The notes below the pieces were generated by a model. The model was not told where the DNA came from and ran no database searches. It was given only the letters and a program-made list of their open reading frames with translations. Below, in pieces: positions 35,708 to 38,091 of a stretch of DNA of 38,091 nt. Origin of the DNA: Mycobacterium sp. (GTDB taxonomy: Bacteria; Actinomycetota; Actinomycetes; Mycobacteriales; Mycobacteriaceae); the NCBI GenBank assembly GCA_023264765.1, contig JAHFVC010000017.1:1-38091 (forward strand). The letters run 5' to 3'. The position numbers and the translations under genes are program-made. The first letter of the stretch is position 1. Each line of letters begins with the position of its first letter.

Positions 35708-38091
35708 ATGCATTTGAAGAGTCTGACGCTGAAGGGCTTCAAGTCCTTCGCCGCGGCGACGACTCTGCGCTTCGAGCCGGGGATCACCTGCGTCGTCGGG
35801 CCCAACGGGTCGGGTAAATCCAACGTCGTCGACGCCCTGACCTGGGTCATGGGCGAGCAGGGCGCCAAGACGCTGCGCGGCGGAAAGATGGAGGACGTCA
35901 TCTTCGCCGGCACGTCCTCACGGGCGCCGCTGGGCCGCGCCGAGGTCACCTTGACCATCGACAACTCCGACAACGCGCTGCCCATCGAGTACTCCGAGGT
36001 GTCCATCACCCGCCGGATGTTCCGCGACGGTGCCGGCGAGTACGAGATCAACGGCAGCAGTTGCCGTTTGATGGACGTGCAAGAGTTGCTCAGCGACTCC
36101 GGCATCGGCCGCGAGATGCACGTCATCGTCGGCCAGGGCAAGCTCTCCGAGATCCTGGAATCCCGCCCGGAGGACCGCCGCGCCTTCATCGAAGAGGCTG
36201 CCGGGGTGCTCAAGCACCGCAAGCGCAAAGAGAAGGCGGTTCGCAAGCTCGACTCGATGCAGGCCAACCTGGCGCGCCTGACCGATCTGACCACCGAGTT
36301 GCGTCGCCAGCTCAAGCCGCTGGGCCGCCAGGCCGAGATGGCGCGACGCGCCCAGACCATTCAGGCCGATCTGCGCGACGCCCGCCTGCGGCTGGCCGCC
36401 GACGACCTGCTCACCAGGCAGACCGAGTTCAACGACACCAACCAGGCCGAGACCACACTGCGCCGCGAACACGACGAGGTCACCACCCGGCTGGAGGCCG
36501 CCACCCTCGAACTGACGGCCCACGAGTCGGCGGTGTCGGAACTGTCCGAGCGGGCCGACACGGCCCAGCAGACCTGGTTCCGGCTGTCGGCGCTGGCCGA
36601 ACGGGTGAGTGCCACGGTGCGGATCGCCACCGAACGGACCCAGTTGCTGGACTCCGCGCCCGAGTCGGCGCCGGGGCGCGACCCCGAGGCCTTGGAGGCC
36701 GAGGCCGACGAGGTCGCCGAACTCGAGCTGGAACTGCTCGGCGAACTGGAGGAATCCCGGCTGCGGCTGGAGGCGGCGCGCGCCGAGCTCGCCGAGCGCG
36801 AACAGGTGGCTGCCGAGGCCGAACGCGCCCAGCGGGCCGCGGCCCGCGCCGAAGCCGACCGCCGCGAAGGGCTGGCCCGGCTGTCCGGACAGGTCGACAC
36901 GATGCGCACCCGTGTGGAGTCGACCGACGAAAGCATCGCCCGGCTGGCCGCACGCATCGAGGAGTCGGCGGCCCGGGTCGAACACGCCCAGGCGGCGTTC
37001 GAATTGGTCCAGGCCAAGGTGGGTGAGCTCGATGAGGGCGAGGTCGGCCTCGACGATCACCACGACCGGTCGGTGACGGCGTTGCGGTTGGCGGACGAGC
37101 GTGTTGCCGAATTGCAGTCGGCCGAGCGCGGCGCCGAGCGGCAGGTGGTGTCGCTGCAGGCGCGCATCGACGCGTTGTCGGTCGGGCTGGATCGCAAGGA
37201 CGGCGCGGCCTGGCTCACTGAGAACCACAGTGCCGAAGGATTTTTCGGTTCGGTGGCCAAACTGCTTCGGGTACGTTCCGGATTCGAGGTGGCGATCGCC
37301 ACGGTGCTCGGTTCCGCCGCGGACGCGCTGGCGGCCGAGAATCACGGTGCCGCACGCGCTGCCGTCGCCGCGCTCAAGGAAGCCGACGGTGGCCGGGCGG
37401 CGATCGTTCTGGGGGACTGGCCTGTTCCGGAGCGCCCCGATACCCCGCTGAACCACGGTGCGCAGTGGGCCGTCGACCTGGTCGAGACTCCGGACCGGCT
37501 GCGCGGCGCGATCACCGCGATGCTGGCCGACGTCGCGGTCCTCGGCGACCTGTCTTCCGCACTCGATCTCGTTGCCGCCCAACCACATCTACGGGCAGTC
37601 ACCGTCGACGGCGACCTGGTCGGAGCGGGCTGGGTCAGTGGCGGTTCCGATCGCAAGGTGTCCACCCTGGAGATCGCTTCGGAGATCGACAAGGCACGTG
37701 CCGAACTGACCATGGTGGAACGCCAGAGCGGCGAACTGATGGCCGCGCTCTCCGGGGCCAAGCAGGAGCAGGCCGCCCGCCAGGACGCCGCCGAGCATGC
37801 GCTGGCCGCGCTCAACGAGTCCGACGCCGCGATCTCGGCGATCTACGAGCAACTCGGCCGGCTGGGCCAGGAGTCCCGCAATGCCGACGCCGAATGGCAG
37901 CGCCTGATCAAGCAGCGCGACGAGCTGGAAGCGGGCCGCACTGCCGCCGTCGAGGAACTCACCGAGCTCGAGACCAGACTGCAGAACGCGCAGCAGGAGC
38001 CGATGTTCGAGGTCGAGCAGGTGGACCGGCAAGAGCACTCGGTGGCCGCCGATGCGGCGCGCTCCACCGAGGTGGAGGCCAGGCTGGCGGT
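35708..38091 (+). CDS. smc: Chromosome partition protein SMC (3' partial)
   Basis: ATPase of the SMC-ScpAB condensin that compacts and separates chromosomes. The frame is open from ATG 35708 to the window end, 794 complete codons of an expected 1150-1200. N-terminal ATPase part: [15 protein letters not shown], Walker [10 protein letters not shown] near 34, [24 protein letters not shown] (Q-loop onward) near 147. A long first coiled coil runs from about 170 to 500, with many Glu/Arg/Ala heptads. The hinge is about 510-650 ([36 protein letters not shown]). The returning coil begins near 660. The signature motif and Walker B are beyond the window. Confidence 0.96.
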   Translation, partial: MHLKSLTLKGFKSFAAATTLRFEPGITCVVGPNGSGKSNVVDALTWVMGEQGAKTLRGGKMEDVIFAGTSSRAPLGRAEVTLTIDNSDNALPIEYSEVSITRRMFRDGAGEYEINGSSCRLMDVQELLSDSGIGREMHVIVGQGKLSEILESRPEDRRAFIEEAAGVLKHRKRKEKAVRKLDSMQANLARLTDLTTELRRQLKPLGRQAEMARRAQTIQADLRDARLRLAADDLLTRQTEFNDTNQAETTLRREHDEVTTRLEAATLELTAHESAVSELSERADTAQQTWFRLSALAERVSATVRIATERTQLLDSAPESAPGRDPEALEAEADEVAELELELLGELEESRLRLEAARAELAEREQVAAEAERAQRAAARAEADRREGLARLSGQVDTMRTRVESTDESIARLAARIEESAARVEHAQAAFELVQAKVGELDEGEVGLDDHHDRSVTALRLADERVAELQSAERGAERQVVSLQARIDALSVGLDRKDGAAWLTENHSAEGFFGSVAKLLRVRSGFEVAIATVLGSAADALAAENHGAARAAVAALKEADGGRAAIVLGDWPVPERPDTPLNHGAQWAVDLVETPDRLRGAITAMLADVAVLGDLSSALDLVAAQPHLRAVTVDGDLVGAGWVSGGSDRKVSTLEIASEIDKARAELTMVERQSGELMAALSGAKQEQAARQDAAEHALAALNESDAAISAIYEQLGRLGQESRNADAEWQRLIKQRDELEAGRTAAVEELTELETRLQNAQQEPMFEVEQVDRQEHSVAADAARSTEVEARLA

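Noticed and set aside
35918-37588. 556-codon minus strand frame
   Set aside because: Antisense to the smc coiled-coil region, where biased codons keep the opposite strand open.

Overview
The window is chromosomal DNA from a mycobacterium, most likely a fast-growing, environmental (Mycolicibacterium-type) species. Evidence: high G+C with strong G/C third positions, frequent GTG starts, an HU protein with a long Lys/Ala/Pro tail, an F420 gene (fbiD), the VKOR/DsbA pair, SepIVA, and a gene order that follows, as I recall it, the M. tuberculosis Rv2988c-Rv2922c order in reverse. It is not M. tuberculosis: the large phthiocerol/phenolic-glycolipid block that lies there between coaD and sepIVA is absent, and several genes not found at this place in M. 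tuberculosis are present (a PLP enzyme, a Ser/Thr kinase, a second aldo-keto reductase, a sulfonate/sulfone monooxygenase pair).

Layout. 1-2683 (+): leuC (5' end cut off), leuD, then hupB on its own, closed by a strong hairpin. 2763-6624 (-): fbiD-ppk1-mutT1, i.e. F420 side-chain precursor synthesis, polyphosphate synthesis and oxidised-nucleotide clean-up. 6659-9924 (+): gpsA, a cystathionine gamma-synthase-family PLP enzyme and ddlA. 9921-11329 (-): an exported protein, a DUF3515 protein and an 80-residue stand-alone Lrp/AsnC effector domain. 11423-13084 (+): thiL and ung. 13172-13366 (-): a zinc-type L28 gene (rpmB) with its own promoter and terminator. 13569-18102 (+): fakA-like kinase, recG and an exported HNH/DUF1524 nuclease, packed end to end. 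18108-19757 (-): transmembrane Ser/Thr kinase with an unassigned ectodomain. 20092-21779 (-): two tandem aldo-keto reductases. 21778-29533 (+): lipN, dsbA-like, vkor, pca, rsmD, coaD and sepIVA. 29612-31980 (-): a two-gene FMN/acyl-CoA-dehydrogenase-fold unit of SsuD/SfnB type. 32144-38091 (+): yceD (DUF177)-rnc-mutM, then an opposed proline-rich membrane protein, then an OsmC-like gene-acyP-smc (3' end cut off).

Themes. Most of the window is core housekeeping: leucine, thiamine, CoA, lipid and peptidoglycan precursors, DNA repair, RNA processing, chromosome organisation and division. An oxidative-folding pair (DsbA-like plus VKOR) sits near an exported Cys-containing nuclease. At least ten genes have a TANNNT-like -10 hexamer placed so that transcription would begin at or next to the start codon, which suggests heavy use of leaderless mRNAs. 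I see no tRNA or rRNA gene, CRISPR array, insertion sequence or prophage. The most unusual points are the missing canonical start of rsmD, the shared CATG start of lipN and the reductase operon, the nested hairpin against the sepIVA ribosome site, the kinase ectodomain, and the aromatic-poor pocket of one of the twin reductases.
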